A DNA stretch of 64,000 nt from CAVUBL01 sp963739795 (GTDB lineage: Bacteria > Acidobacteriota > Thermoanaerobaculia > Multivoradales > DATKCC01), in NCBI GenBank assembly GCA_963739795.1, contig CAVUBL010000012.1, forward strand, positions 62,001 to 126,000, given 5' to 3'. A program made the position numbers and the translations under genes. Under the pieces are notes generated by a model, which had not been told where the DNA came from, ran no database searches, and saw nothing but the letters and a program-made list of their open reading frames with translations. Every line of letters begins with the position of its first letter. The stretch's first letter is position 1. Below are positions 27,336 to 36,037 of the stretch, piece by piece.

Positions 27336-28330
27336 TCGAGCTTCTTCTTCGCCTCGTCCGTCGCCTCGTTGTTCCCCTCCACCGAGAGCTTGTCCACTCC
27401 GCGGCCGGCCGGGAAGAAGCCGTCCCGGTACATGGAGAAGGTCTCGGTCCGCAGGTGGGCCAGGGTCTGGTGGCCCCGGCGGGTGGCGCGCTCGTGGCGA
27501 AGCGCCGAGAGGTCGATGGGCGCCACCACGATCTTCTCGCCTGGCCCCGGGTCGGCCTGGGCCAGCAGGCGGCCCTCGAAGTCCACCACCTGGCTCCCCC
27601 CGGGCCACGAGAAGGGCGGGTAGTGGGCGAGGCTCGCCCCCTGGTTGGCCCCCACCACGTAGGCGACGTTCTCCAGCGCGCGGCAGCGGTTGACGATGGT
27701 CCACCAGGCCATGGGCTCGGTCGCCCCCCAGGGGTCCATGTAGGCCGAAACCCGGATCAGCACCTCGGCGCCGTTGGCGGTGAGCTGGCGCAAGGTCTCC
27801 GGGAACAGCCAGTCGTAGCAGATCGCGGCTCCGAGCTTGCCGATGGGAGTGTCGGCGACCGGGTAGATCTCCTCGTCGTAGCCCCACAGGTCGTGGGGGC
27901 TGGCGTGGACCTCCCAGGGGAGCCAGGGGTTGACCTTGCGGTACTTGGTGAGAAGGCCCTCGGGCCCGATCAGGCAGGTGGTGTTGAACACCGCCCCGGG
28001 CCACCGGTCGTCGCGCTCGAGGAAAGTCCCGGTCTGGATGTAGACGCCCAACGCCTTGGCCTTCTCGGCGTAGCGCTCGGTGTGCTCGTTGGGGATCGGC
28101 ACCGCCAGCATGTCCAGGAGCTCGGCAGCCGTCGGGAAGACCGGGGCCGCGTGGGCGAACTCCGGGAACACGATCAGCTTCACCGGCAGGAACGCCGAGT
28201 AGCCCTCCACCGCCATGTCGACCATGGCGAGCATCCGGTCGACGTGCTTGCCGATGCCCGAGCGGTCCACCGGGTTCAGGAAATCGACCTGGCAGGCCGC
28301 CGCGGCATATCGCACGATCTCTTCGGTCAT
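27329..28330 (-). CDS. Nitrilase-superfamily carbon-nitrogen hydrolase
   Basis: A 333-residue cytoplasmic enzyme with the complete Glu-Lys-Cys triad of the nitrilase superfamily. Glu is in LIVFPEFAHA, Lys in TKYRKVNPW, and the nucleophilic Cys in AAICYDWLFPETLRQL. A second conserved Glu is seen in ATEPMAWW. Such enzymes hydrolyse amides, N-carbamoyl compounds or nitriles. The C-terminal RDGFFPAGRGVDKLSVEG extension is longer than in small amidases. It overlaps the end of the upstream-lying biosynthetic operon's last gene (ATGA at 28327-28330), so it may be that operon's final gene. Confidence 0.9.
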   Translation of the reverse strand: MTEEIVRYAAAACQVDFLNPVDRSGIGKHVDRMLAMVDMAVEGYSAFLPVKLIVFPEFAHAAPVFPTAAELLDMLAVPIPNEHTERYAEKAKALGVYIQTGTFLERDDRWPGAVFNTTCLIGPEGLLTKYRKVNPWLPWEVHASPHDLWGYDEEIYPVADTPIGKLGAAICYDWLFPETLRQLTANGAEVLIRVSAYMDPWGATEPMAWWTIVNRCRALENVAYVVGANQGASLAHYPPFSWPGGSQVVDFEGRLLAQADPGPGEKIVVAPIDLSALRHERATRRGHQTLAHLRTETFSMYRDGFFPAGRGVDKLSVEGNNEATDEAKKKLDY

Positions 28331-29988
28331 GGTGGCGACAGGCTACCCCAAAACCAGTGCCGCCGCCGGGCGAGGAGGCCCTCGAGCGCTGCGATCATCC
28401 GTCGCCGCACCTCGGCACCGAGGGCCGCCACCACCTCCGGATCGTCGGCCGCTTCCGGGCCGTGGAGGGCCTCGACGTGGAACGGCTCGAGGACCCGGGT
28501 GTGCCACTTCGAGGGCAGCGGCACCGGCAGCAGCGGGAAGGGCGGCGCGACGGGAAAGCAGGGCCACTCGGTGAAACGCTGCCACCAGGGCCACTCCAGG
28601 TGCGCCAGAACGGGGAAGATCTCGGCGCTCCCGACGGTGACGAAGGGCACGATCGGCACCCGGTTGCGAAGCGCCATGCGCACGTACTCCTCGCGCCCCA
28701 TCTCACCCAGCCGGTAGGCCCGCCGATAGTGGGTGAAGGCTCCCCGGATGCCCTCCGGGAAGACACCGAGGAGCTCGCCCGCCCCGAGCATGCGGTCGGA
28801 GTTCTCGCGGCAGGCCGGGACCCCTCCCAGCTTGGTCATGTAGTTGAACAGGAACGGCATCTTGAGCAGGCTCGGATGGAGCAGGAAGCGCGGCGTGCGG
28901 CCGGTGGCGCGGCGCACCATCTCGAGGGCCATCACGCCGTCCCAGGGCATGAAGCCGCGGTGGGCGCCGGTGAGCACCGCGGCACCCTCGTGCGGCAGGT
29001 GCTCCGTGCCCTCGGTCTCCAGGCGCCACCAGGCGTCGTGGAGAAACCGGAACAGGGTGCGCGAGTAGGCAGCGACGTAGCCGAGGTCGAGGCCGAAGTC
29101 GTCGAAGGGGGGCGACCCCGCGGGCTCGGGCCGGCCCGGGTCCCACCCGGTCACTTCGCCTCGGATCTCGGCGCGGAGGGCCCGCACGGCGTCGGTGCTG
29201 GCGCGCCGGGCGACGAAGCCCAGCTCCCGCTCCGCCGCCTCGCCCGAGGCGCTCCAGGAGTAGCGCAGGTAAGCGCGGCGCGGGGCGCTCCGGAGCGCCC
29301 CGGGCAGGGCCACGCGCCGGACCCCGGCGAGGCGGAGGGCGCGGCGCAGCGGTACGAGGCCGGACGGCACCACGTGGAAGGTCCCCCCGGGGGCGTCGCC
29401 CCCCAGCTCCAGCACCCGGGCGACCGCCCGGGCCAGGTCCTCCGGGGCGAGGAGCTGGATCGACGGGTCGTGGCCCGGCAGGGTGGCGGCGAGGCGCCCG
29501 GAGAGCAGGCGACTCCACGGATCGGGGGCGCCGGTCAGGGGGACCGGCGCCGGCCGGAGCAGCGTGAGGCGGGCGCCGACGACCCGCTCCGCCGCCCGCC
29601 GCTCGAGATCGAGCCAGGCCCGGGCCACGGGGTTCGTGACCGGCCGCGAGCCCGGGCGCTCCTCCGACGCCAGCCCGGGGTGGTGGTGGCTCGGCTCGTG
29701 GGCCTCTGAGCTCGAGAGCACGATCACCGCCGGCGCCGGCCGCTCTCCGGCCGGCCGAGCCTCGAGGGCGCCGAGGACCGCCTCGGTCTCCTCGCGGTCG
29801 GGCCCGCGCCGCGACGGCGCGTAGACCACGGCGCGCCAGGCGGACTCGCCGAGCCGGTCGGGCCAGTCCGGCGCCGGCCCGCCTGTCTCGAGGGGCTCGG
29901 CCGGGAATCCCAGGCGCACGAGCCTCTCGGCGAGAACGCGGGTGAGGGGCTCGGGCGGTCCCACGACCGCGACTGGAGGCGGGCTCAT
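28327..29988 (-). CDS. Fusion of NAD-epimerase-like domain and PlsC-type acyltransferase
   Basis: A 553-residue protein. Residues 1-250 look like a degenerate extended SDR/epimerase (VAVVGPPEPLTRVLAERLVR, VIVLSSSEAHEP, APEDLARAVARVLELGG). The canonical GxxGxxG is weakened to VGPPEPL and no YxxxK is evident, so this half may not bind NAD well. Residues ~300-553 are a phospholipid/glycerol acyltransferase-type domain with HRGFMPWDG (the HX6D variant of the catalytic motif) and VFPEGIRGAF (motif III). It probably transfers the operon's acyl product. Its ATG overlaps the oxygenase stop (ATGA). Confidence 0.82.
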   Translation of the reverse strand: MSPPPVAVVGPPEPLTRVLAERLVRLGFPAEPLETGGPAPDWPDRLGESAWRAVVYAPSRRGPDREETEAVLGALEARPAGERPAPAVIVLSSSEAHEPSHHHPGLASEERPGSRPVTNPVARAWLDLERRAAERVVGARLTLLRPAPVPLTGAPDPWSRLLSGRLAATLPGHDPSIQLLAPEDLARAVARVLELGGDAPGGTFHVVPSGLVPLRRALRLAGVRRVALPGALRSAPRRAYLRYSWSASGEAAERELGFVARRASTDAVRALRAEIRGEVTGWDPGRPEPAGSPPFDDFGLDLGYVAAYSRTLFRFLHDAWWRLETEGTEHLPHEGAAVLTGAHRGFMPWDGVMALEMVRRATGRTPRFLLHPSLLKMPFLFNYMTKLGGVPACRENSDRMLGAGELLGVFPEGIRGAFTHYRRAYRLGEMGREEYVRMALRNRVPIVPFVTVGSAEIFPVLAHLEWPWWQRFTEWPCFPVAPPFPLLPVPLPSKWHTRVLEPFHVEALHGPEAADDPEVVAALGAEVRRRMIAALEGLLARRRHWFWGSLSPP

Positions 29989-31484
29989 GCCCCCGCGCCC
30001 GAGGGCGGGTCCGGCACGAAGCAGGCGTGGAACAGGGGCGGCAGAGAACCCTCGACGGGGAGCCGGACGAGGGGGCCCGCCGCCAGGTCGTGGGCCTCGA
30101 AGACCAAGAAGGCCGCCCGGCGCGCCTCGGCGTCGAGCTCCTGGCAGAGGATCCAGCCGCCCTCCGGCCGCTCCGGATCGGGCGCGAAGACCGGCTCGCC
30201 CCCCAGGTAGCGCCCGGCGGGCGCCTGCCAGGCGTCGGCGATCGTCCCCGAGCCGAAGTCGACCGCCATCACCCGGTCGAGGAACTTCCTCCCCGGCCGT
30301 CCCGTGGCCGAGATGGCCAGCATCCAGAAGCGGTCGGTGCGCTGCTCCCAGCGCCGCGGGTCGACCGCCGGGAAGTCGGCGGCCAGGGTGCAGGGCACCT
30401 CGCGCCGCTCGACCAGCTCGCCCGCGGCCAGATCCACCACCAGGCGCACGGGATGGGCCGGAGCCACCTCGGTGAAGAGGTCGGGCAGCGGCCGGTAGTC
30501 GGGGTAGACCGGCTCTTCGAGCTCCACGAGGTCGACCACCAGCCGGTCGCCGTCCTCGAAGGCGTTGACCTGGTGGAGCACGTAGCCGCTCCCCACGGGC
30601 AGCCGGCAGACCTCGGTCCCCGACTCCCGGTCCAGGACGAGGAGCTCGCTCCCCAGCTCCGGCTCCCAGGAGAGGCCGTCGAGGATCGTCGCCCCCTCGG
30701 CGGTGAGCGCGGCCATGTCCAGGAGATAGGGCTGGACGAAGACCACGGCGTGGCGGCGCGACAGGCCGAAGTCGTGGATCGACGCCGGGTAGGGCAAGGG
30801 GGCGCGCCGGCGGTAGATCATCTCGCCGTCGGGGGCGAACCGGTAGAGGTTGAGGGTCGGCCGGTCGGCGGCGAAGGACACCCCGAAGTTGAACATCTCG
30901 CCGCTCACCGGGTCGAAGTTCGGGTGGGCCGAGAACGGCGCCACCGGGTTCAGGCGCCGGCCGAAGGTGTGCTCGCCCCGGGTCTCGAGGGTCTCGGCGT
31001 CCAGCTCCCAGGGCAGGCCCTGCTCCCCGAAGGCGAGGAGCCGCCCGGCGAACGGGTAGACCGAGACGTTGGCCGGCGAGGCGATGGCGATGCCCCGCAC
31101 CAGCCGGTCGCCAGGGAAGGCGGTGCCGAAGGTGCGGTAGAGGGAGCGCCCCGCGGCCTCCTCGTCGCGCCACTTGGCGCTACGGACGAACCGGCGGGTA
31201 AACCGCACCCCGCCGCCCGCCGCCTCCTCGTCCTGATCGAAGCGCAGAGAGCAGACCAGCCCGTCACCGTCGAGCCAGTGCCGGTACACGACCTCGCCGC
31301 GGCCGAAGCGTCCCGGTCCGTTGACATAGTAGGTGCCGCGGAGTCCGGGCGGCAGGGTGCCGGAGGCGGGCTGGATCCGGTAACTCCCCTCCTCCGGTAC
31401 GCGGTCGAACAGGCGCTCGAGATGCGGTGCAAGGTCGGGCGAACGGTCGCCGAGGGGGCCGGCGGGGCGATCGGTGACGGTCAT
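29985..31484 (-). CDS. Carotenoid-oxygenase-family (RPE65/CCD) protein
   Basis: A 499-residue soluble seven-bladed-propeller enzyme with the four iron-binding histidines of the family: SAHPNFDP, SIHDFGLS, VLHQVNAF and LFHACFVPD. The N-terminal LPPGLRGTYYVNGPGRF is also diagnostic. The family cleaves or isomerises conjugated polyenes, apocarotenoids or stilbenoids. GGAGG lies seven bases upstream of the ATG, which overlaps the previous stop (ATGA). No carotenoid synthase is nearby, so the substrate is more likely the product of the operon's ketosynthases. That last point is inference. Confidence 0.9.
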   Translation of the reverse strand: MTVTDRPAGPLGDRSPDLAPHLERLFDRVPEEGSYRIQPASGTLPPGLRGTYYVNGPGRFGRGEVVYRHWLDGDGLVCSLRFDQDEEAAGGGVRFTRRFVRSAKWRDEEAAGRSLYRTFGTAFPGDRLVRGIAIASPANVSVYPFAGRLLAFGEQGLPWELDAETLETRGEHTFGRRLNPVAPFSAHPNFDPVSGEMFNFGVSFAADRPTLNLYRFAPDGEMIYRRRAPLPYPASIHDFGLSRRHAVVFVQPYLLDMAALTAEGATILDGLSWEPELGSELLVLDRESGTEVCRLPVGSGYVLHQVNAFEDGDRLVVDLVELEEPVYPDYRPLPDLFTEVAPAHPVRLVVDLAAGELVERREVPCTLAADFPAVDPRRWEQRTDRFWMLAISATGRPGRKFLDRVMAVDFGSGTIADAWQAPAGRYLGGEPVFAPDPERPEGGWILCQELDAEARRAAFLVFEAHDLAAGPLVRLPVEGSLPPLFHACFVPDPPSGAGA

Positions 31485-33295
31485 GACATGGCCTCCTGGA
31501 CGATCGGCTCGTCCTCGGTCCTCGCAGCGGCGGGTCGGAAGCGGTCGCAGACGGTGGGGTCGAGGGACCACGCGTAGGGCTCGTCGTTCACTCCACACGC
31601 CGCCCAGCGGCGGGCGAAGCCCTCGGGATCGAAGGCGAGGGCGGAGAGGTCGATCCCCTCGACGAAGCGGCGGCTCGTCCGGACCCGCGGCTCGTCCAGC
31701 ACCACCGAGGCGGCGTGGGCGACGATGAAGCGGGCGAGCTCCTCCAGGTTCTCGAGCTGGGCGGCGAGAACCTTTCGGGCCTCGGGCGCGTCCACCCCAA
31801 CCCGGTAGAAGGTCTTCTCCGCCGCCGCCAGGGCCTCCACCTCGGTGAAGTCGAAGTAGGTGGGCCGGGCGGGCCGGGCCGCACCGTGGACCCGCTTCCA
31901 GCGGGAAAAGTCGGCGAGGAAGCGCTGGATGCCGCCGTTGATCGGCCCCAGGCGCGAGAACAGGGTGCCGAAGGCGGCCACGAACCGGCGGTCGGTGAAC
32001 AGGTCGTTGATGAACGGGAAGACGTAGAAGGCGAAGTAGATCGCCAGCTCCCAGGAGTACTTGAGGCCGAAGACCTCGGGATCGCCCAGGTTGCCGTAGC
32101 CCACCGTGTAGCTGGGGAGGTAGGCCTCGTAAACGGCGCGCAGCAGGGCCTCGTAGCGCCGGGCCTTCTCCCCCACCTCCTCCCGGGTGGCGCTCTCGAT
32201 GGCGTCGACGATCAGGGTGTTGTGAAAGGCGATCAGGTCGCCGCCGGGGCTGTAGAGAGGATCGGAGAACCGGCCCGCCTCGCCGGTGACCGCCCAGCGC
32301 TCGGGGCTGATCGCCTGGCCGGTGTCGTAGGCGAAGCTGCGGAAGCCCCCGTGGTGCAGGATCTTGCGCCCCGGCAGGTCGCGGGCGAAGAGGGGGAACT
32401 CCTCGCAGATCCACTCCACGAACGCCTCCGGGCTCGCCACCCGCTCGCGCGGAAAGACCTCGGCGTCGTAGACCACGCCGAGGCTGGTCTTGCCCGGCAG
32501 CGGGATGACCCACAACCAGAAGCCCTCGCCCATGAAGTGGTTGGTGGCCAGCCAGACCGGGAGGTGGCCGAGGGCCGAGCGCTCCGGGGCGAGGCGGCGC
32601 TCGCGGCGGCTTCGGCCGGTGAGCCGCTCGACATCCACCAACCCCTCGACCCAGGCGAAGGAGGAGCCATGATGGATCGGGCTCGGCCGCTCGAGGCGGC
32701 GGCGCCGGGCGAGCACCCGGTTGCGCCCCGAGGCGTCCACCACCCAGCCGGCGCGCACCTCGTGCAGGGCCCCCTCGTGCTCAAAGCGCACGGTGTGGTC
32801 CTCGTCCGCTCCCGTCCCCGGAGCCGCGAGCTCCACCTCGAGGCCGGCGACGGGCGCGCGGAACGCGCAGCGCGGCTCGCGCCGGGCGAGGCGCAGCAGC
32901 TCCTCCTCGAGCCGGTTGCGGTCGAGCTGGTAGCTGGCGATGTTCGAGAAGGGCCGGATGTAGGCCTGCGAGTACTCCTCGATGGCCGAGCCGGCGGCTC
33001 CGGGGCGACCCTCGCCCCCGTCGGCCTCGCCCTCGGGCTTCCAGTAGAAGCGCAGGTTGTACTTCATGAAGTGGTCCCGGAGCAGGTGCTCCTCCAGGTC
33101 CAGGACCTTGGAGAGGTAGTAGCCGCTCACCTGGACGGTGGCCTCCCCCACCTTCTGCCCGGGCGGCGGGACCTCGGCCCGGCGATCGAGGAGGAGGACG
33201 GTCCGGCTGGTGTCCAGCAGTAGGTGGCGGGCGAGGGTGAGCCCAGCCAGGCCAGCGCCCAGGATCACGACGTCGTAGCGAAGCTCATCGGCCAT
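31481..33295 (-). CDS. FAD-dependent halogenase-like oxidoreductase
   Basis: A 604-residue flavoprotein. It has an N-terminal FAD motif VVILGAGLAGLTLARHLL, a GQKVGEATV segment like the GxxxGE(S/A) of flavin halogenases, and FWLWVIPLPGKTSLGVV. That last segment matches the halogenase WxWxIP signature. WVVDASGRN and AVTGEAGRFSDPLYSPGGD are further FAD contacts. The Lys needed for hypohalous acid relay cannot be pinned down without alignment, so it may be a halogenase or a related oxygenase. A long C-terminal helical region (residues ~390-604) exceeds a basic halogenase. GGAGG lies six bases before the ATG. Confidence 0.82.
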   Translation of the reverse strand: MADELRYDVVILGAGLAGLTLARHLLLDTSRTVLLLDRRAEVPPPGQKVGEATVQVSGYYLSKVLDLEEHLLRDHFMKYNLRFYWKPEGEADGGEGRPGAAGSAIEEYSQAYIRPFSNIASYQLDRNRLEEELLRLARREPRCAFRAPVAGLEVELAAPGTGADEDHTVRFEHEGALHEVRAGWVVDASGRNRVLARRRRLERPSPIHHGSSFAWVEGLVDVERLTGRSRRERRLAPERSALGHLPVWLATNHFMGEGFWLWVIPLPGKTSLGVVYDAEVFPRERVASPEAFVEWICEEFPLFARDLPGRKILHHGGFRSFAYDTGQAISPERWAVTGEAGRFSDPLYSPGGDLIAFHNTLIVDAIESATREEVGEKARRYEALLRAVYEAYLPSYTVGYGNLGDPEVFGLKYSWELAIYFAFYVFPFINDLFTDRRFVAAFGTLFSRLGPINGGIQRFLADFSRWKRVHGAARPARPTYFDFTEVEALAAAEKTFYRVGVDAPEARKVLAAQLENLEELARFIVAHAASVVLDEPRVRTSRRFVEGIDLSALAFDPEGFARRWAACGVNDEPYAWSLDPTVCDRFRPAAARTEDEPIVQEAMS

Positions 33296-34832
33296 GGGTG
33301 ACCTCCGGCAGGGGAACGGGAAGCGACGCGGACCGGGAGCCCGACCGGGACCCGGCGAGCACCGCCTCGGCGGCCCGCAGGGCGGAGATGATCACCGGCG
33401 TGATGCCGCCGCCGGGGCGGGTCCAGTGGCCCGCCAGCACCAGGCCCGCTACCCCTAAGTCCTGGTCCGGCCGGCCGGACCCGAGCTGCTCCGGCGACAT
33501 CTCCCAGCCGAGCATGGCGCCGGCCGAGTTCAGGGTGAACCGCCAGGCGGTGCGCGCCGAGGCCGACAGGTGGACCACCACGTGCTCGCCGACGCCCGGG
33601 ATCACGCGCTCCAGGTGGCCCATCACCTCCGCCTCCACCGCCCTCTTGTGGGCGTCCCAGTCCTCCACGCCCTCGTAGTCCATCTCGAGCACCTTCTGGA
33701 GGATCACCTCCTGGCCTCCGGGCGGAGCCATCCCGGGCTCGTAGAGGGTGGGCGCGAAGATCTTGCAGACCAGGCCGTCGCGGCCCACCCGGTCCGGGTC
33801 CCAATGGCGCCAGTAGTAGCCCTGGACCTCCTCCAGGACCTCGGGCGGCACGCCGGTGAGCCCCACGTAGGTCAGGAAGCAGGGAAACGTGGGACGCAGA
33901 CGGCGGATCTCCGCCAGGCGCTCCGGGTCGAGGTGGTCCACCCCCACCAACCGCTCGGCGGTCTGAAGCAGGTCGGCGTTGGACACCACCGCCCCCGTGG
34001 CGACCCGCCGGTGGCCGGCGAGGGGCCCGCGGAGGGTCTCGATCTCCACGCCGCGGACCGCGCCGCCCTCGATCTCGATCCGGTCGGCCCGGGTCGACGT
34101 CAGGATGTGCCCGCCACGCTCCTCGAAGCGCAGGGCCAGCTCGTCGGCGAAGGCCTGGGAGCCGCCTACCGGGTAGTAGTTGCCCAGGAAGTAGGAGAGC
34201 CGGAGCATGGAGTCGAAGACGAACGACGTGCGCGACGGCGGCGATCCCCAGTGGGGGCAGTCGGCGGTGAGCAGGAGCTTGAGCTTCTCGCTCCGGAAGG
34301 TGCGGCGGAGGACCTCGCCGACGGTCAGCGGACGCAGGCGCTCGAGCCCCTCCGTCACCCGGCCCCGGAAGTACGCGAGCAGGCCGAGCAGGTAGGCCCG
34401 ATTCACCTCTTCGAAGAACCCGTCGAGGGCCTCCCGCTCCTCGGGGAACTCCCGGTCGAGGGCGGCCCGGTAGGACGCGAAATCAGCGGGCACGGCGAAG
34501 CGCGAGCCGTCGGGGAAGTGGAAGGTGTCCACCGGGTCCATCTTGACCCAGCCGGTCTCCACCCCCAGGTCGGCCAGGAGCTTGCCGGTCAGGGTGTCCC
34601 CGTTGCCCAAGAGGGGGTAGAAGTGGGTGGCGGCGTCGAAGGTGTAGCCGGCCCGCCGAAAGGTGGAGCAGTAGCCTCCGGCCATGTAGTGCTGCTCCAC
34701 CAGGAGCACCGAGAGGCCGTCCCGCGCCAGCAGGTTGGCCGCCACCAGGCCGCCCACCCCGGCGCCGATCACGACGGCGTCGTAGGCCGGCCGGGGGCCC
34801 TCGTGGCGCAGGCCGCGGAACAGTCGCTTCAC
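33285..34832 (-). CDS. CrtI/CrtISO-like phytoene desaturase-family FAD oxidoreductase
   Basis: A 515-residue protein with an N-terminal dinucleotide motif AVVIGAGVGGLVAANLLARD, then LLVEQHYMAGGYCSTFRRAG as in carotene desaturases and isomerases, and a C-terminal GHWTRPGGGITPVIISALRA closure. These enzymes introduce or isomerise double bonds in long conjugated chains. The GTG start has GGAGGCGGAG upstream and overlaps the preceding stop (GTGA). In this operon it could process a polyene chain; a carotenoid role is unlikely because no phytoene synthase is present. Confidence 0.87.
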   Translation of the reverse strand: MKRLFRGLRHEGPRPAYDAVVIGAGVGGLVAANLLARDGLSVLLVEQHYMAGGYCSTFRRAGYTFDAATHFYPLLGNGDTLTGKLLADLGVETGWVKMDPVDTFHFPDGSRFAVPADFASYRAALDREFPEEREALDGFFEEVNRAYLLGLLAYFRGRVTEGLERLRPLTVGEVLRRTFRSEKLKLLLTADCPHWGSPPSRTSFVFDSMLRLSYFLGNYYPVGGSQAFADELALRFEERGGHILTSTRADRIEIEGGAVRGVEIETLRGPLAGHRRVATGAVVSNADLLQTAERLVGVDHLDPERLAEIRRLRPTFPCFLTYVGLTGVPPEVLEEVQGYYWRHWDPDRVGRDGLVCKIFAPTLYEPGMAPPGGQEVILQKVLEMDYEGVEDWDAHKRAVEAEVMGHLERVIPGVGEHVVVHLSASARTAWRFTLNSAGAMLGWEMSPEQLGSGRPDQDLGVAGLVLAGHWTRPGGGITPVIISALRAAEAVLAGSRSGSRSASLPVPLPEVTHGR

Positions 34833-36037
34833 GGCGTCTCCGCCTCCGGCGGCCGGTTGCGGCCGTAGGCCTCGTGGGCGCGGACCAGCTCGCCGGCGGC
34901 GATGGCCGCGCCGAAGGAGAGCTCCCCGGCGAGCACCGTGGCGGCGACGATCTCGGCCAGCTTCGGAGCGTGCCCTGGGCCGACGCAACCGATCATCGCC
35001 AGGCACTCCCGGGCGGTGGGCAGGCCGGTGCCACCGCCCACGGTGCCCACCGTCAGCGAAGGCAGGGTGACGCTCGCCAGCAGGTCGCCGTCGGAGGAGA
35101 GCTCCAGGTCGGTCACGCCGACGGCCGAGTTGGCGACGTTGGCCACGTCCTGGCCGCAGGCGATGAACAGGGCGGCGAGGCCGTTGGCCAAGTGCCCGCC
35201 GTAGCCGAGGGAGCCGGCGTGGAGGTGCCCGATCACCGTCGTGTGCCAGAGCCCGGCCAGGGCCTCGGGGCTAACCCCCAGGACGGCGCGGACCACCCGT
35301 CGCGGCAGGCGCGCGCCGGCGACCGCCGTCTTGCCCTTGCCGCCGGCCAGGAGCGATCCGGTCGCCCGCTTCTCCCCTTCCTGGCCGCTGAACAGCAGGT
35401 AGCTCTCGGCCCCCGAGTCCGCCTGGAGCTGCGCGCAAGCCGCCTCGCCGGCCCGGGCGACCAGGTTCATGCCGGAGGCGTCGCCGGTGGCGAAGCGCAG
35501 CTCCACGATCACCCGGCGGCCCGCCGGGTGGGCGACGAGGTCCAGCAGCCGGCCGTGGCCGGTCGTGGCCTCGGCGGCCGCCCGGGCGGCGGGGGCGAGC
35601 TCGGGGAGCCGGCGGGCGAGCTCCCGGGCGGAGGCGACGTCCGGAAAGGTGAAGATGGGCGAGATCCGGTTCTGGTCGGACCACAGCCGGACGGTGACTC
35701 CTCCGGCCCGGGTGACGGCGACCATACCCCGCTCGAACGAGCGGACGAGGGCGCCCTCGCTGGTGGCCAGGGGAACGAAGAAGGTTCCGCGGGCATGCTC
35801 TCCGTCGATCTTCAGGGGGCCGGCCACCCCGAGGGGCACCTGCACCGCCCCCAGGGGGTTCTCGACGTTGCCGCGCAGCTCGCCGGCGGGGATGGTCGAC
35901 GCGCCCACGTGCTCCAGCCGGGCGCCCGTGCGCTTCTCCACCCAGGCCCGCCGCGCCGCCAGGTCCTCGTCCCGGTAGCCCGGGCCGGTCGGCCGCGGCA
36001 CCAGCTCGATGGCGGAGGGACCCGGCCGCGAGGTCAT
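34829..36037 (-). CDS. HMG-CoA reductase homologue
   Basis: A 402-residue protein matching the catalytic domain of class I HMG-CoA reductase, without membrane helices. Recognisable blocks are NVENPLGAVQVPLGVAGPLK, TSEGALVRS (Glu94), TGDASGMNLV, GGKGKTAVA (Lys236), ACGQDVANV (Asp297), TVGTVGGGTGLP and the C-terminal LVRAHEAYGRN (His388). So the Glu/Lys/Asp/His set appears intact. The usual reaction is four-electron reduction of HMG-CoA to mevalonate. No other mevalonate gene is nearby. Embedded between a ketosynthase pair and a desaturase, it may instead reduce another acyl thioester; that is inference. Confidence 0.92.
   Translation of the reverse strand: MTSRPGPSAIELVPRPTGPGYRDEDLAARRAWVEKRTGARLEHVGASTIPAGELRGNVENPLGAVQVPLGVAGPLKIDGEHARGTFFVPLATSEGALVRSFERGMVAVTRAGGVTVRLWSDQNRISPIFTFPDVASARELARRLPELAPAARAAAEATTGHGRLLDLVAHPAGRRVIVELRFATGDASGMNLVARAGEAACAQLQADSGAESYLLFSGQEGEKRATGSLLAGGKGKTAVAGARLPRRVVRAVLGVSPEALAGLWHTTVIGHLHAGSLGYGGHLANGLAALFIACGQDVANVANSAVGVTDLELSSDGDLLASVTLPSLTVGTVGGGTGLPTARECLAMIGCVGPGHAPKLAEIVAATVLAGELSFGAAIAAGELVRAHEAYGRNRPPEAETP

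Noticed and set aside
24146..28717. A 1523-codon plus-strand frame
   Set aside because: It mixes an out-of-frame shadow of the TPR/FG-GAP gene, the N-part of the next gene and antisense of the nitrilase gene; only the part from 25481 to about 26158 is real.
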